A stretch of 63,225 nucleotides of DNA from Gemmatimonadales bacterium (GTDB lineage Bacteria > Gemmatimonadota > Gemmatimonadetes > Longimicrobiales > Gaopeijiaceae): positions 1-63,225 of the forward strand of contig REED01000159.1 of assembly GCA_007695225.1 (NCBI GenBank). Reading direction: 5' to 3'. The notes under the pieces were generated by a model. It saw nothing but the letters and a program-made list of their open reading frames with translations. It had not been told where the DNA came from and searched no databases. The position numbers and the translations under genes are program-made. Shown one piece after another: positions 8,860 through 17,994 of this stretch. The stretch's first letter is position 1, and every line of letters starts with the position of its first letter.

Positions 8860-9819
8860 TCAGGCCGGGCGTTCCAGGGTCTCGGTGCCCAGGGACCGGG
8901 CCAGCTCCGGGTGCTTCTTCCAGAGATACCCCACCATGGTGATCACCCCCACCAGATTTCCCACGGCGATGCTCCACCAGGCCAGGGGGCCCATGAGAAA
9001 CTCGGCGGCCACCGCGATGCCTCCCAGGAAGAAGGCCTCAAAAGCCACGAAGAAGAGCACCCCACCCATGAGGATCTGGGGCTGCGCCTCGGCTTCCCGA
9101 ACAAGGGCGGCGGCAGCGATGCCGAAGGGGATGATCACCGCATAATGGACCGGGGTATACGCCAGGGCGATCCAGAGGGAAACCTCCACCTCCGCGAGAT
9201 CCGAGGCGCCGAGAAAAAGGACAGAGCCCAGTGCCGACGGGGTGAAGAAGGGGCGTCCCTGGACCAGGTCCACCACCAGGAACCAGCTGGCCACCACAAA
9301 TCCCGAGGCTACGCCGGCAATGAGTCCTTCCCGGACCACCGCCCCCTCCTGGAGCGCCGACCACCAGGCCACCCTCCCCGTGATCCCCGTCTGGTGGAGG
9401 ACGGCCACCAGGGTCACCCCCGCCAGGACGTTCCCCACCAGGACCTCCACCCACCCCAGCTGTGACACCACATCCAGACCGGTGACGGCAGCGCTCCCGT
9501 AGAAGATCCCCAGGAAGAGGGCGAGCCCCACCACCATTCCCAAGGGTACGTTGGGTGCTCGCTTCAGTTGGGACATCCCCCAGGCCGTGAGGCCCCCCAC
9601 CACCAGGAAGGAGGTGAAGTGGAAAACGGTGAAAAGGGCGATGAGACCGGTCGAACCTTCAAGCCCCTCCATGCCGAAGAGGGCGGCACCGATCATGGCC
9701 GGGGTACGGAAGGGCGAGCTTGCCGCCAGGTCCACCAGAAGGAACCAGAGCGCCAGAACCGTGGCCCCCGCCAGTCCCGCGATCATTCCCCGCACCATCA
9801 CTCCCTTCCCTGCGGCCAT
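8860..9819 (-). CDS. Polytopic membrane protein with internal two-fold duplication, function unknown
   Basis: 319 aa, about eight transmembrane segments. The two halves are clear tandem copies. GMIAGLAG...WFLLVDL...FRTPAMIGAALFG near the start is echoed by GLIAGVAS...WFLVVDL...FFTPSALGSVLFL about 160 residues later. Each copy also has a membrane-embedded His (TVFHFTSF / TPVHYAVI) and a repeated WVEVLVGN/WWSIAVGN element. I do not recognise the family. The ATG at 9819 has GGGGAG six nt upstream; ATG 9870 would add 17 residues. The neighbours are a permease and a secreted peptidase on the same strand, and no pathway link is evident. Confidence 0.8.
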   Translation of the reverse strand: MAAGKGVMVRGMIAGLAGATVLALWFLLVDLAASSPFRTPAMIGAALFGMEGLEGSTGLIALFTVFHFTSFLVVGGLTAWGMSQLKRAPNVPLGMVVGLALFLGIFYGSAAVTGLDVVSQLGWVEVLVGNVLAGVTLVAVLHQTGITGRVAWWSALQEGAVVREGLIAGVASGFVVASWFLVVDLVQGRPFFTPSALGSVLFLGASDLAEVEVSLWIALAYTPVHYAVIIPFGIAAAALVREAEAQPQILMGGVLFFVAFEAFFLGGIAVAAEFLMGPLAWWSIAVGNLVGVITMVGYLWKKHPELARSLGTETLERPA

Positions 9820-9916
9820 CCCCCCCTCCCCTCTCGTCTGGTCTCGGCACCCGGGCTCTCCCGGCGGCATCCGTTTCCTGACCCCTTACCCCCTGCACCC
9901 GTTCCCCGGGAGGAGG

Positions 9917-11380
9917 TCAGCGGGTCCCTGCCCGGCTCCCGGCGATCTCCAGGACCACGTCCCAGTAGAACCGCACGAAGCGGTGGAGCTCCGCCTCCAG
10001 GATCCGCTCCTGGTCCCCATGGGCTCCGTAGCCCAGCCCCTGGTCCTCAGCGTCCACGGCGGGGCCGATCCCGTAGCAATCCACCCCCATGGAGCGGACC
10101 TGGGCCATGTCCGTGGCCCCGGTGCTCATGGTGGGGAGGCTGACCGTGCCATAGTGGCGAGTCACTGCCTCCTCGATGGCCCGGAAGGCGTCGGTGTCGA
10201 TGGAGGTCCCCCCTGCGGGACGCTGCATCCCGTCCCGGGGAGCGAAGCGGACCTCCACCCCCGGGTCATCCACCACGCTACGAATGAGGTCGAGGAGCTG
10301 ATCCGGATCCTCGTCAGGAAGCGCCCGAATGTCCAGCACGGCCCGAGCCTCGGACGGGATGACGTTCATCCGGTCCCCTCCCTCCAGGATGGTGGGGGAC
10401 ACGGAGGTCTGGAGCTGGGAGGCATACGCGGGGGCGTTCTCCCGAAACCAGGCCAGGGCCTCCTGCAGCGCGTTGGGATCCCCGGAGGACACCGCCCTGA
10501 AGCGCTCCGCCTCCTCCGGGGCAGACATTTCCGCCATGCGCCGGAAGTACTCCTGCGTCGTCTCGTTCAGGCGGGGCTCCGGGTCCCATTCGGCCATGGC
10601 GGCCACGGCCCGGGCCAGACGGGCGATGGCGTTCCCCGGGAGGGGGACGGACCCATGGCCGGACGGACCCCGGGCAATGAGCTCCACCGTCCGGGGGATC
10701 TTCTCCAGCGTACCGATGGTGGCCAGAACCGGCTCCCCTCCCCGGAGGACCACCCCGCCCCCCTCCGCCAGACAGAACTCGGAGGCAATCTCGCCCCAGT
10801 GCTCCTGTACCATGAAGTCGATTCCCACCCGGGTGGTCCCCTCCTCTCCCGCCTCGGCCAGGAAGATGATGTCCCGGTCCAGGGGGACCTCCATCCGATG
10901 GAGGAGGAGGAGCATCATGAGGGAGGCCACCACGTTGTCCTTGTCGTCCAGCGCCCCACGGCCATAGATGTAGCCGTCGTGCCGGACCGCGTCGAAGGGT
11001 GGAAACTCCCACCGCTCCGGGATGACCGTTACCACATCGGTGTGCCCCATGAGGAGGAGGGGCTCCCGGGAGCCATTCCCCCCTACCCGGGCCACCAGGT
11101 TCCCCCGCTCCGGCTCCAGGGCCAGGATCCGGGAGGGGATTCCCTCCGCCTCCAGGACCTCCCTCAGGTACTCCGCCGCCAGGGTCTCGTTGCCCGGCGG
11201 ATTGCTGGTGTCCAGCCGGAGGAGGGCCTGGAAGTGACGGAGGGTCTCCTCCTCCACTGCGGTCCAGTCGGGCTCGGGCCAGACCTGGGCCTCGCCAGGC
11301 GCAGGAGCCAGCACACCGAGGGTGAGAAGCGTCAGAAGGAGGGTTCGAAGGAGGGAAGGCGAGTCAGGAGATCGGGGCAT
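9917..11380 (-). CDS. Secreted M20-family metallopeptidase
   Basis: 487 aa. A signal peptide ([23 protein letters not shown]) precedes an M20 zinc peptidase fold. Visible metal/catalytic motifs: LLMGHTDVV (first His-Asp), [11 protein letters not shown] (bridging Asp), AEAGEEG (catalytic and metal Glu pair), and the late His in GHGSVP of the dimerisation-domain region. The family removes C-terminal or N-acyl amino acids from peptides, and export suggests peptide scavenging outside the cytoplasm. The start at 11380 is supported by GGAGG six nt upstream; the frame is open to 11650 but without conserved sequence. It is divergent from iorA across 293 nt. Confidence 0.9.
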   Translation of the reverse strand: MPRSPDSPSLLRTLLLTLLTLGVLAPAPGEAQVWPEPDWTAVEEETLRHFQALLRLDTSNPPGNETLAAEYLREVLEAEGIPSRILALEPERGNLVARVGGNGSREPLLLMGHTDVVTVIPERWEFPPFDAVRHDGYIYGRGALDDKDNVVASLMMLLLLHRMEVPLDRDIIFLAEAGEEGTTRVGIDFMVQEHWGEIASEFCLAEGGGVVLRGGEPVLATIGTLEKIPRTVELIARGPSGHGSVPLPGNAIARLARAVAAMAEWDPEPRLNETTQEYFRRMAEMSAPEEAERFRAVSSGDPNALQEALAWFRENAPAYASQLQTSVSPTILEGGDRMNVIPSEARAVLDIRALPDEDPDQLLDLIRSVVDDPGVEVRFAPRDGMQRPAGGTSIDTDAFRAIEEAVTRHYGTVSLPTMSTGATDMAQVRSMGVDCYGIGPAVDAEDQGLGYGAHGDQERILEAELHRFVRFYWDVVLEIAGSRAGTR

Positions 11381-11673
11381 GGGGCGCCTCCGGGATCGAT
11401 GCGGGTGAAAGGAGAAACCGCTCCACGATCCCACCCATCCGCCGGTTCCGCCAGTCCCCCCGGGGGGAGGGCCCGCCCCGTCGGATGGGGACATCCGGGA
11501 GGGGGACCGCGAAGATCCTGGTGCGCCGTGAAGAAGGAGGGTGTACATTCGGAGGAGTCGCCCCGGGGACATTCCCTCTGGGGCCGAACCGCAGCGGGGC
11601 GGGTCCTTACCGAGCCCCCGTCCTGAGAACCTGGGATCCCATCCGGGCAATCCTCCAAGGAGGGCCGAGACCC

Positions 11674-12195
11674 ATGCGCATCACCTTTCGAGTGAACGGA
11701 CGCTCCGCCACGGTGGACGTCCCCCCGGACACCCCCCTCCTCTGGGTACTCCGGGACGAGATGGAACTCAAGGGAACGAAGTTCGGGTGCGGGATTGCCC
11801 AGTGCGGCGCTTGCACCGTCCACCTGAACGGCTCCCCCCTCCGGTCCTGCATCACCCCGGTCTCCGCCGCCGAGAACGGCGAGATCCTCACCATCGAGGG
11901 CCTCTCCCCCGATGGGACCCACCCCCTTCAGCAGGCATGGCAGGAGTTGGACGTGCCCCAGTGCGGCTACTGCCAGGCAGGGCAGATCATGTCGGCGGCG
12001 GCCCTCCTTCAGCGGAATCCCCGGCCCACCGATGCGGACATCGACTCAGCCATGGCCGGGAACATCTGCCGCTGCGCCACCTACCTCCGCATCCGGGCAG
12101 CCATCCATCGGGCAGCCGGAACCGCGGCCGCCGACGGCGAGGCCGAGAGCCCGACCGCCGTCCCCGGTCCCTCCCTCGGACAGGAGGCCTCATGA
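11674..12195 (+). CDS. iorA: Isoquinoline 1-oxidoreductase-like small subunit, [2Fe-2S] protein
   Basis: 173 aa. N-terminal plant-type ferredoxin domain with cluster ligands in [14 protein letters not shown] and a distal Cys. A C-terminal four-helix [2Fe-2S] domain has the CGYCQAGQI and NICRCATY motifs characteristic of molybdenum hydroxylase small subunits. It passes electrons from the molybdopterin subunit encoded immediately downstream. The start is fixed by AAGGAGGG nine nt upstream. The stop overlaps the iorB ATG (ATGA). It belongs to the aldehyde-oxidase/IorA branch by size and by its partner. The true substrate is unproven. Confidence 0.93.
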   Translation: MRITFRVNGRSATVDVPPDTPLLWVLRDEMELKGTKFGCGIAQCGACTVHLNGSPLRSCITPVSAAENGEILTIEGLSPDGTHPLQQAWQELDVPQCGYCQAGQIMSAAALLQRNPRPTDADIDSAMAGNICRCATYLRIRAAIHRAAGTAAADGEAESPTAVPGPSLGQEAS

Positions 12196-14384
12196 CCACC
12201 CCCTTCCACGTCACCCGCCGGCAGTTCCTCCAGGCCTCCGCCCTGGCCGGGGGAGGCCTCCTCGTGGCCTTCCGCCTCGACGCCCTGGGCCTGGCGGAAG
12301 TGGACAACCCGGACGCAGGCGTCGACGACACCCGCCTCAACGTCTTCGTCCGCATCGACCCCGATGGGCAGGTCACCCTTACCGCCAAGAACCCGGAGAT
12401 CGGCCAGGGAGTGAAGACTATGCTCCCCATGCTCATCGCCGAGGAGTTGGACGTGAGCTGGGACCGGGTCCAGGTGGAGCAGGCCTCCTTCGATCCGGTG
12501 GCGTTTGCGGGCCAGTTCGCCGGGGGGAGCAATGCCACGCCCCAGAACTGGCTCCCCATGCGACAGGTAGGCGCCGCGGCCCGGGCCATGCTCGTGACGG
12601 CCGCGGCGGAGAGCTGGGGCGTTCCCGCCGGGGAGTGCGAGACCGAGGCGGGAATGGTCCGGCATCCTGGGAGCGGGCGTGAAGCGAGCTATGGGGAGTT
12701 GGCGGGCCGGGCCGCTTCGGTGCCGCCACCGGAGTTGGAGGAGGTGCCCCTCAAGGACCCGGAAGACTTCCGAATCATCGGCACCGCCGTCCGCAACGTG
12801 GACAACCACGCCATCGTGACGGGCAAGCCCCAGTACGGCATTGACTTCACCCTTCCAGGGATGCGCTACGCCGTCTTCCAGAAATGCCCCGTCTTCGGTG
12901 GCCGGGTGATTGGGGCGAACCTGGAAGAGGTCCGGGCCATGCCCGGCGTTCGCCACGCCTTCGTAGTGGAAGGGGGGACCGCCTTGAACGGCCTCCTCCC
13001 GGGGGTGGCCATCGTCGCCGACCGCTGGTGGCAGGCGAAAACCGCCCGGGAGGCCCTGGAGGTGGAGTGGGACTACGGCCCCACGGCGGAGCGGAGCAGC
13101 GACGGGTTCTTCCAGGAAGCACGGGAGCTCACCGCCGGAGCTGCGGGCTTCACCCTCCGGAGCGACGGGGATGTGGAGACAGCCCTGGCCTCCGCCGAGC
13201 GCACTGTGGAGGCGGAGTACCACTACCCCTTCCTGGCCCACGCGCCCCTGGAGCCCCAGAACTGCACCGCCTGGTACCGGGACGGACAGCTGGAGCTGTG
13301 GGCCCCCACCCAGACGCCTCAGAACGGGGTGAACCTGGTGGCGGAGACCCTGGGGATGGATCCGGAGGACATCACCCTCCACCTCTTCCGGGTGGGAGGG
13401 GGCTTCGGCCGTCGCCTGGCCAACGACTACGTGGTGGAGGCGGCCTGGATCGCCCGGGAGATCGAGGAGCCGATGAAGCTCCTCTGGACCCGGGAGGACG
13501 ACATGCGGCACTGCATGTTCCGTCCCATCGGCTTCCACCGTCTGCGGGGCGGCGTGGACGCCGAGGGTCGCCTGGTGGGCTGGCGGAATCACTTCGTGTC
13601 CCTGGGGGAGGGGGAGCGCTTCGTCACCGCCGCCGGGGTCTCGGCCAACGAGTTTCCGGCCGGCTTCATTCCCTCCTTTACCCTGGAATGCTCCCTGGTG
13701 GACATGGGGGTGCCCACGGGATTCCTCCGAGCCCCCGGGAGCAATGCCCTGGCCTTCGTCTACCAGGGCTTCCTGGATGAGCTCGCCGAGGCCGCCGGGA
13801 AGGATCCTCTGGAGTTCCGCCTGGAACTGCTCTCCCGGGTAGGAGAGGAACCGGGGTTGGACCCGGAACGCGCCGCAGGCGTGCTCCGACGGGTCGCGGC
13901 GGTGGCGGAGTGGGACCGGAGGAGCGCCCTCCCCCGGGGCACCGGGAAGGGGATCGCCTTCCACTTCAGTCATCGGGGGTACTTCGCCGAGGTGGTGCAG
14001 GTCAACGTCACCCCCGGCGGGGAGCTCACCGTGGACAAGGTCTGGGCCGTGGGGGACATCGGGAGTCAGGTCATCAACCCCCTGAATGCGGAACACCAGT
14101 CCCAGGGCGCGGTTCTGGAGGGTCTTTCCCAGATCCTGGCCCAGGAGATCACCATCGAGGGCGGCCGGGCCAGACAGAGCAACTTCCACGACTTCCCCCT
14201 CCTCAGGATGCCACAGGCCCCTCCGGTGGAGGTCCACTTCCTGAAGACGGACTTTCCCCCCACGGGGCTGGGGGAGCCTCCCCTCCCGCCGGTAATCCCG
14301 GCCCTTACCAACGCCATCTTCGCGGCCACGGGGCACCGGATCCGCTCTCTACCCATCTCGAATCACGACCTGAGCTGGGGGTAG
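12192..14384 (+). CDS. iorB: Isoquinoline 1-oxidoreductase-like large (molybdopterin) subunit, Tat-exported
   Basis: 730 aa. It starts with a twin-arginine signal (TRRQFLQAS) followed by a hydrophobic stretch, so the folded molybdo-enzyme is probably exported with its small subunit. The rest matches the xanthine-dehydrogenase-family large subunit of the IorB type. It has [16 protein letters not shown] near residue 70, GGGFGRRL near 410 and [12 protein letters not shown] near 510, and the closing [14 protein letters not shown] segment holds the catalytic-Glu region. It is translationally coupled to iorA. No c-type cytochrome gene lies next to it, so the electron acceptor is elsewhere. A strong hairpin follows 109 nt after the stop. 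Confidence 0.92.
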   Translation: MTTPFHVTRRQFLQASALAGGGLLVAFRLDALGLAEVDNPDAGVDDTRLNVFVRIDPDGQVTLTAKNPEIGQGVKTMLPMLIAEELDVSWDRVQVEQASFDPVAFAGQFAGGSNATPQNWLPMRQVGAAARAMLVTAAAESWGVPAGECETEAGMVRHPGSGREASYGELAGRAASVPPPELEEVPLKDPEDFRIIGTAVRNVDNHAIVTGKPQYGIDFTLPGMRYAVFQKCPVFGGRVIGANLEEVRAMPGVRHAFVVEGGTALNGLLPGVAIVADRWWQAKTAREALEVEWDYGPTAERSSDGFFQEARELTAGAAGFTLRSDGDVETALASAERTVEAEYHYPFLAHAPLEPQNCTAWYRDGQLELWAPTQTPQNGVNLVAETLGMDPEDITLHLFRVGGGFGRRLANDYVVEAAWIAREIEEPMKLLWTREDDMRHCMFRPIGFHRLRGGVDAEGRLVGWRNHFVSLGEGERFVTAAGVSANEFPAGFIPSFTLECSLVDMGVPTGFLRAPGSNALAFVYQGFLDELAEAAGKDPLEFRLELLSRVGEEPGLDPERAAGVLRRVAAVAEWDRRSALPRGTGKGIAFHFSHRGYFAEVVQVNVTPGGELTVDKVWAVGDIGSQVINPLNAEHQSQGAVLEGLSQILAQEITIEGGRARQSNFHDFPLLRMPQAPPVEVHFLKTDFPPTGLGEPPLPPVIPALTNAIFAATGHRIRSLPISNHDLSWG

Positions 14385-14492
14385 GCGCCTGTCTGAGTAC
14401 TGAAGTGAGGAAATGGGGCGAGTCTCGTTCGGAGCGCCTCAGGACAGAATCTGGGGCGAAGTTCCGTCGGGCCCCCAGGGTATGGAGCCAAG

Positions 14493-14526
14493 AAGGCCCG
14501 GGCCGGGAAATCCTGGCCTGGGCCTT
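14493..14526 (+). terminator. Long hairpin after iorB
   Basis: A 16-bp stem with a 2-nt loop: AAGGCCCGGGCCGGGA pairs with TCCTGGCCTGGGCCTT. On the plus strand the only irregularities are two G-U wobbles, whereas on the minus strand they become A-C mismatches. It is therefore better as a plus-strand structure, ending iorAB transcription. The 3' tail (CCTTGTGT) is only modestly T-rich. Confidence 0.6.
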
Positions 14527-14537
14527 CCTTGTGTCAG

Positions 14538-14610
<73 letters not shown>

Positions 14611-14681
14611 TGGCGGGGTGCGGAATCTCCGGTGGCCTTCGGGCCCGCCATGGATTCCGTCCTCCCCGTGCCGTACGAACA

Positions 14682-15335
14682 TTATCGCCCTTGGTCCGGC
14701 ACCTCCAGCCCCATCTCCAGTTGCACCCCACCGAAGGTGAGGCGGTGGTGGGGGGAGGGACCGAACTCTCGGAGCGCCTGCATGTGCTCCGGAGTCCCGT
14801 ATCCCACGTTGGTGGCCCACCCGTAGGCAGGGTATCGCTGGGCGAGCCGTCGCATGAGGCGGTCCCGATGGACCTTGGCCACGATGGAAGCACAGCCGAT
14901 GGAGTGGATCAAGCCATCTCCGCCCACCACCGCCTCGTGTTTCCACCCCAGGCGCCGCACGGGCAGCCCGTCCACCACCACATGGTCGGGGGGGCTGCTC
15001 AGGGCCTGAAGGGCCCGGGCCATGGCCCGGGCGGTGGCCACCGCGATGTTCTCCTGGTCGATCTCCCGTACCGACGCCGCGCCGATCCCCACCGCCGCCG
15101 CCCGGGCCAGGATTTCCCGGCAAAGGCTCTCCCTACGGATGGCCGACAGGGTCTTGGAGTCCCCCGCCCCCTCGATGAGGCAGCCTTCCGGAAGGATCAC
15201 CGCCGCTGCAACGACCGGCCCTGCCAGGGGACCCCGCCCCACCTCGTCCACCCCGGCCAAGGCTCGAATGCCACGGCCCCGAAGACCGTTCTCGTATTCG
15301 AGAGGACTCCGGGGCCGTGATTCTTCGCTGGTCAT
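14682..15335 (-). CDS. rnhB: Ribonuclease HII
   Basis: 217-aa type 2 RNase H that removes RNA from RNA-DNA hybrids, including single misincorporated ribonucleotides. The hallmark GVDEVGRGPLAGPVV with the first catalytic acid pair lies at about 28-42. The second Asp is in VVVDGLPV and the C-terminal catalytic Asp in AKVHRDRLM. Length is normal. It follows rplS on the minus strand with a 32-nt gap, completing the widely conserved rpsP-rimM-trmD-rplS-rnhB order. Confidence 0.96.
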   Translation of the reverse strand: MTSEESRPRSPLEYENGLRGRGIRALAGVDEVGRGPLAGPVVAAAVILPEGCLIEGAGDSKTLSAIRRESLCREILARAAAVGIGAASVREIDQENIAVATARAMARALQALSSPPDHVVVDGLPVRRLGWKHEAVVGGDGLIHSIGCASIVAKVHRDRLMRRLAQRYPAYGWATNVGYGTPEHMQALREFGPSPHHRLTFGGVQLEMGLEVPDQGR

Positions 15336-15367
15336 CTGGGACGCTGCCGGACGGGGCCGGCCGCTGG

Positions 15368-15718
15368 TCAGTTGGTGCGCTTCTCCTGGATCCGGGCCGC
15401 CTTTCCGCGGAGGCCCCGGAGGTAGTAGAGCTTTGCCCGGCGCACGCGCCCGCGACGTACCACGTCGATTCCCTTGATGAAGGGTGAGTTCAGCGGGAAG
15501 ACCCGCTCCACCCCGATCCCCGAGGAAACCTTTCGGACCATGAAGGTCTCACCCATGCCGCCGCCCCGACGGGCGATGCAAACCCCCTCGAAAGCCTGGA
15601 TGCGCTCCTTCTCACCCTCCCGGACCCGGTAGAGGACGCGGACAGTGTCCCCGGGTGCGAATTCGGGGAGATCGCTTCTGATTTGTTCTTTGTCGATTTC
15701 GCGCAGCAGATCGGCCAT
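15368..15718 (-). CDS. rplS: 50S ribosomal protein L19
   Basis: 116 aa, standard length. L19 sits at the 30S-50S interface. Signature blocks: [45 protein letters not shown] and [20 protein letters not shown] at the C-terminus. The start ATG 15718 is preceded by GGAGGCGACC; the open frame to 15769 adds 17 non-conserved residues. Between it and the upstream trmD lies the 280-bp palindromic element, which the operon transcript must cross unless rplS has its own promoter. Confidence 0.97.
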   Translation of the reverse strand: MADLLREIDKEQIRSDLPEFAPGDTVRVLYRVREGEKERIQAFEGVCIARRGGGMGETFMVRKVSSGIGVERVFPLNSPFIKGIDVVRRGRVRRAKLYYLRGLRGKAARIQEKRTN

Positions 15719-15802
15719 GGTCGCCTCCAGCGTTGTTATCGCCCAGTGCGGGCGAACAGAGACCTCCAACCTAACCCCGAATCGGGGCTTCGTGAAGGGG
15801 AC

Positions 15803-16082
15803 CTAGAAGGCCGTTGAAGAAATAGAGGGGCCGCCGTTGGGAGCGCCAGGGGCCCGCTACGTAGGCGGCCCGTCGAAGACATAGCAGTAGCTACGTCGAG
15901 GCGGGCCAACGACCGAGGCGGGCCCCTGCCGCCCCAACCCGAAGGGGGAAGGGGGGTTGCGGCCCTGGATCTTCGTTGGCCCGCTTCACCGATGCTACTG
16001 CATCGCTTCCAGCGACCCGCCTCGACCAGGACGCGCAAGACCCCTTCCCGGCGGCCCCTCTATTTCTTCAACGGCCTTCTAG
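15803..16082. mobile_element. MITE-like palindromic element between trmD and rplS
   Basis: Perfect 34-bp inverted repeats at 15803-15836 and 16049-16082 (outer end CTAGAAGGCCGTTGAAG) enclose 212 bp. The repeats end exactly at CTAG on both sides; flanking bases do not pair. This is the picture expected if CTAG is a 4-bp target duplication around a 272-276 bp element. A second, inner 12-bp inverted pair (GCGGGCCAACGA, 15901-15912 and 15973-15984) and two small hairpins, CGATGC-TACT-GCATCG at 15990-16005 and ACATAGC-AGTA-GCTACGT at 15879-15896, give a nested structure. No transposase frame fits inside. The right CTAG supplies the trmD stop codon. Confidence 0.75.
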
Positions 16083-16783
16083 TCACTTCCATCCACAAGT
16101 CCCCGTTCCCGGGCCCGGGCCCAGAGGTCCCCCCTCCGTTCCCGGGTCAGGCGCTCGGAGAGTTCCCGCCGGAAGGCTTCGATCCTGGCATGGTCGCCGC
16201 TCCGGAGGACCTGGGGCACGGTATGGCCACGATAGTCAGCCGGTCGAGTCCAGGAGGGGGGGCTGAGGAGCGGCCCCTCGTAGAAGGAGTCGGAGGCGGC
16301 GGACTGGTGGTCCCCAATGGCTCCGGGGAGGAGACGCACAACCGCATCGGTGATGGCCAGGGCAGCCACCTCCCCTCCGGAAAGAACGAAATCCCCCAGG
16401 GAGATCTCCTCAGTGGCCAGATGGTCCGCCACCCTCTGGTCCACGTCCTTGTAGTGGCCGCAGAGGAGGGTGAGTTCGGGCTGGACCGCGAAACGGACGG
16501 CATCCCGGTGGGTGAAAACCCTTCCGCGGGGGGAGAGGAGAACCACCGGACCTCGAGGCTCCAGCGCCTCCACAGCCTCGAAGAAGGGCTCGGGCTTCAT
16601 CACCATCCCGGCCCCGCCACCGTAGGGCACATCGTCCACGGTGCGATGCCGATCATGGGTGTGGTCTCTCAGGTCCACCACCCGGTATTCCACGAGTCCC
16701 GACTCCGCGGCGCGCCCCGGGATGCTGATGGCCAAGGGCGCCTGGAAGAACTCGGGAAAGATGGTGACAAGATTGATCCGCAT
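16079..16783 (-). CDS. trmD: tRNA (guanine-37-N1)-methyltransferase
   Basis: 234 aa. It methylates G37 of tRNAs reading CUN/CCN/CGG, using S-adenosylmethionine, and prevents frameshifting. It has the SPOUT trefoil-knot fold. Visible blocks: the N-terminal MRINLVTIFPEFF (used to set the start at 16783 rather than 16801), VDDVPYGGGAGMVM near 50, LLCGHYKDVDQRV, and the knot motif EISLGDFVLSGGEVAA. The C-terminal helix ends in an operon-usual position, but the stop TAG falls within the right CTAG of the palindromic element, so the insertion probably lies precisely at the end of the gene. Confidence 0.96.
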   Translation of the reverse strand: MRINLVTIFPEFFQAPLAISIPGRAAESGLVEYRVVDLRDHTHDRHRTVDDVPYGGGAGMVMKPEPFFEAVEALEPRGPVVLLSPRGRVFTHRDAVRFAVQPELTLLCGHYKDVDQRVADHLATEEISLGDFVLSGGEVAALAITDAVVRLLPGAIGDHQSAASDSFYEGPLLSPPSWTRPADYRGHTVPQVLRSGDHARIEAFRRELSERLTRERRGDLWARARERGLVDGSD

Positions 16784-16802
16784 GGGACTCTGAGTCACCA
16801 CA

Positions 16803-17351
16803 CTAGAGATCCAGAAGCCCCTCAGGGGGGTTCACCACCAGGCGACCCGTCTCAAGATCCCACTCCACCACGATCTCCCGCGTGAAAGGGATGAGCACCG
16901 AGTCGTCCTTCCCCCTCGAGACCTCCAGGAGATCCACGGGACGGAGATCATAGACTTCTAGGACCCGGCCCACCTCGTTTCCGTCGGTGGTATGGACGGT
17001 GAGGCCCAGGAGTTGGTGGTAGAAGAGCTCGCCCTCGTCCAGCGGCTCAGTCTCCTCGAAGGACCGGAGGAGATATCGGTCCCGGAGGATCTCCCCCCGG
17101 GTCCGGTCCTCGACGCCCACGAACCGGACCAGGTAGCCCTTTCGGAAAGGCCGGGCTTCCTCCACCTCCAGTGGGGGGAAGAGGGGGTCGGGCTCCTGCC
17201 CCGAGGCGTCGGCCACCCGCATCTGGACCCCGGGGGAGAAGGTGGACTCGGGCCGATCGGTGAGAGACCAGATGAAAAAATCCCCCTTCGTCCCGTGGGG
17301 TCGGCTCACATGCCCCACAACGACGAAGGGGGGATCGGGGTTCCCATCCAT
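16803..17351 (-). CDS. rimM: 16S rRNA processing/30S maturation factor RimM
   Basis: 182 aa. The N-terminal RimM beta-barrel (VVVGHVSRPHGTKGDFFIW, VRFVGVEDRTRGEILRDRYLL) is followed by a C-terminal PRC-barrel domain (YHQLLGLTVHTTDGNEVGRV ... VLIPFTREIV). It assists assembly of the 30S head, where S19 binds. The start at 17351 (ATG GAT GGG) agrees with the family length, though no clear ribosome site is visible and upstream sequence overlaps the rpsP end. It sits between rpsP and trmD as in most bacteria. Confidence 0.94.
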   Translation of the reverse strand: MDGNPDPPFVVVGHVSRPHGTKGDFFIWSLTDRPESTFSPGVQMRVADASGQEPDPLFPPLEVEEARPFRKGYLVRFVGVEDRTRGEILRDRYLLRSFEETEPLDEGELFYHQLLGLTVHTTDGNEVGRVLEVYDLRPVDLLEVSRGKDDSVLIPFTREIVVEWDLETGRLVVNPPEGLLDL

Positions 17352-17367
17352 GATCGGTGCCGGGAGG

Positions 17368-17865
17368 TCAGCCCTCCTTCGGCTCCCCTTCCGAACCCTC
17401 GGCCGCAGCCTCCGTGGCGGGCTCAGCCTCGGCAGCGGCTTGCGCCTCTGCAGCGGCCTTGGCGTCGGCGGCCGCCTTGGCCTCCGCGTCGGCGGCCGCC
17501 TTGGCCTCTGCAGCAGCCGCCTCTTCAGCGTCCTTCTCGGCCTTCCGCTTGACGGCCAGGGCCTCGGCCTTTCGGGCCTTCTCAGCCTCGGCATCGGGCT
17601 CGCCCACGGCCAGGGTCCCATCTCCACCCTTGCGGGCCTTGGAGAGGAGCGACTTCACCGTGTCGGAGGGCGTCGCTCCCTGGGAGATCCAGTACTCCAC
17701 CCGCTCCAGGTCCACGACCAGGCGGGCGGGCTCAGTAAGGGGCTTGTAGTAGCCGAGGCTCTCCACGAACCGGCCATCCCGGGGTGAAGCGCTGTCGGCC
17801 ACGACGACCCGGTAGTGGGGCTGCTTCTTCCGGCCCATGCGCCGGAGTCGGATCTTTACGGACAT
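17368..17865 (-). CDS. rpsP: 30S ribosomal protein S16 with long Ala/Lys/Glu-rich C-terminal tail
   Basis: 165 aa. Residues 1-85 are ordinary S16 ([33 protein letters not shown]). From about residue 85 onward comes an 80-aa extension rich in Ala, Glu and Lys with heptad-like repeats ([20 protein letters not shown]), predicted to be a long charged helix or coiled coil. S16 is normally 80-100 aa, so the tail nearly doubles it. The start at 17865 is taken from the conserved N-terminus; the upstream frame to 17985 is not conserved. It lies between ffh and rimM. Confidence 0.95.
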   Translation of the reverse strand: MSVKIRLRRMGRKKQPHYRVVVADSASPRDGRFVESLGYYKPLTEPARLVVDLERVEYWISQGATPSDTVKSLLSKARKGGDGTLAVGEPDAEAEKARKAEALAVKRKAEKDAEEAAAAEAKAAADAEAKAAADAKAAAEAQAAAEAEPATEAAAEGSEGEPKEG

Positions 17866-17994
17866 CGTTTCTCTTCTCACTCCTGCTCGATCGATTTCCA
17901 CCCACCGGGTGGGGCTACGTCTCCCTGCCTGCTCGACGGGGAGCGCCTGTACCCCACAGACCATCCGGACCCGGGGGCGTTCCAACAGCGGAGG

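Noticed and set aside
15803-16082. Riboswitch, attenuator or rho-independent terminator
   Set aside because: Arms are 212 bp apart, perfectly matched for 34 bp and end at a CTAG on both sides. No T-run or known aptamer pattern is seen. A regulatory side effect remains possible but is not the simplest reading.
15736-16266. ORFs running through the trmD-rplS element as a hidden transposase
   Set aside because: Frames on both strands are short (under 100 codons), mirror each other at the repeat arms and lack any DDE or HUH motif.
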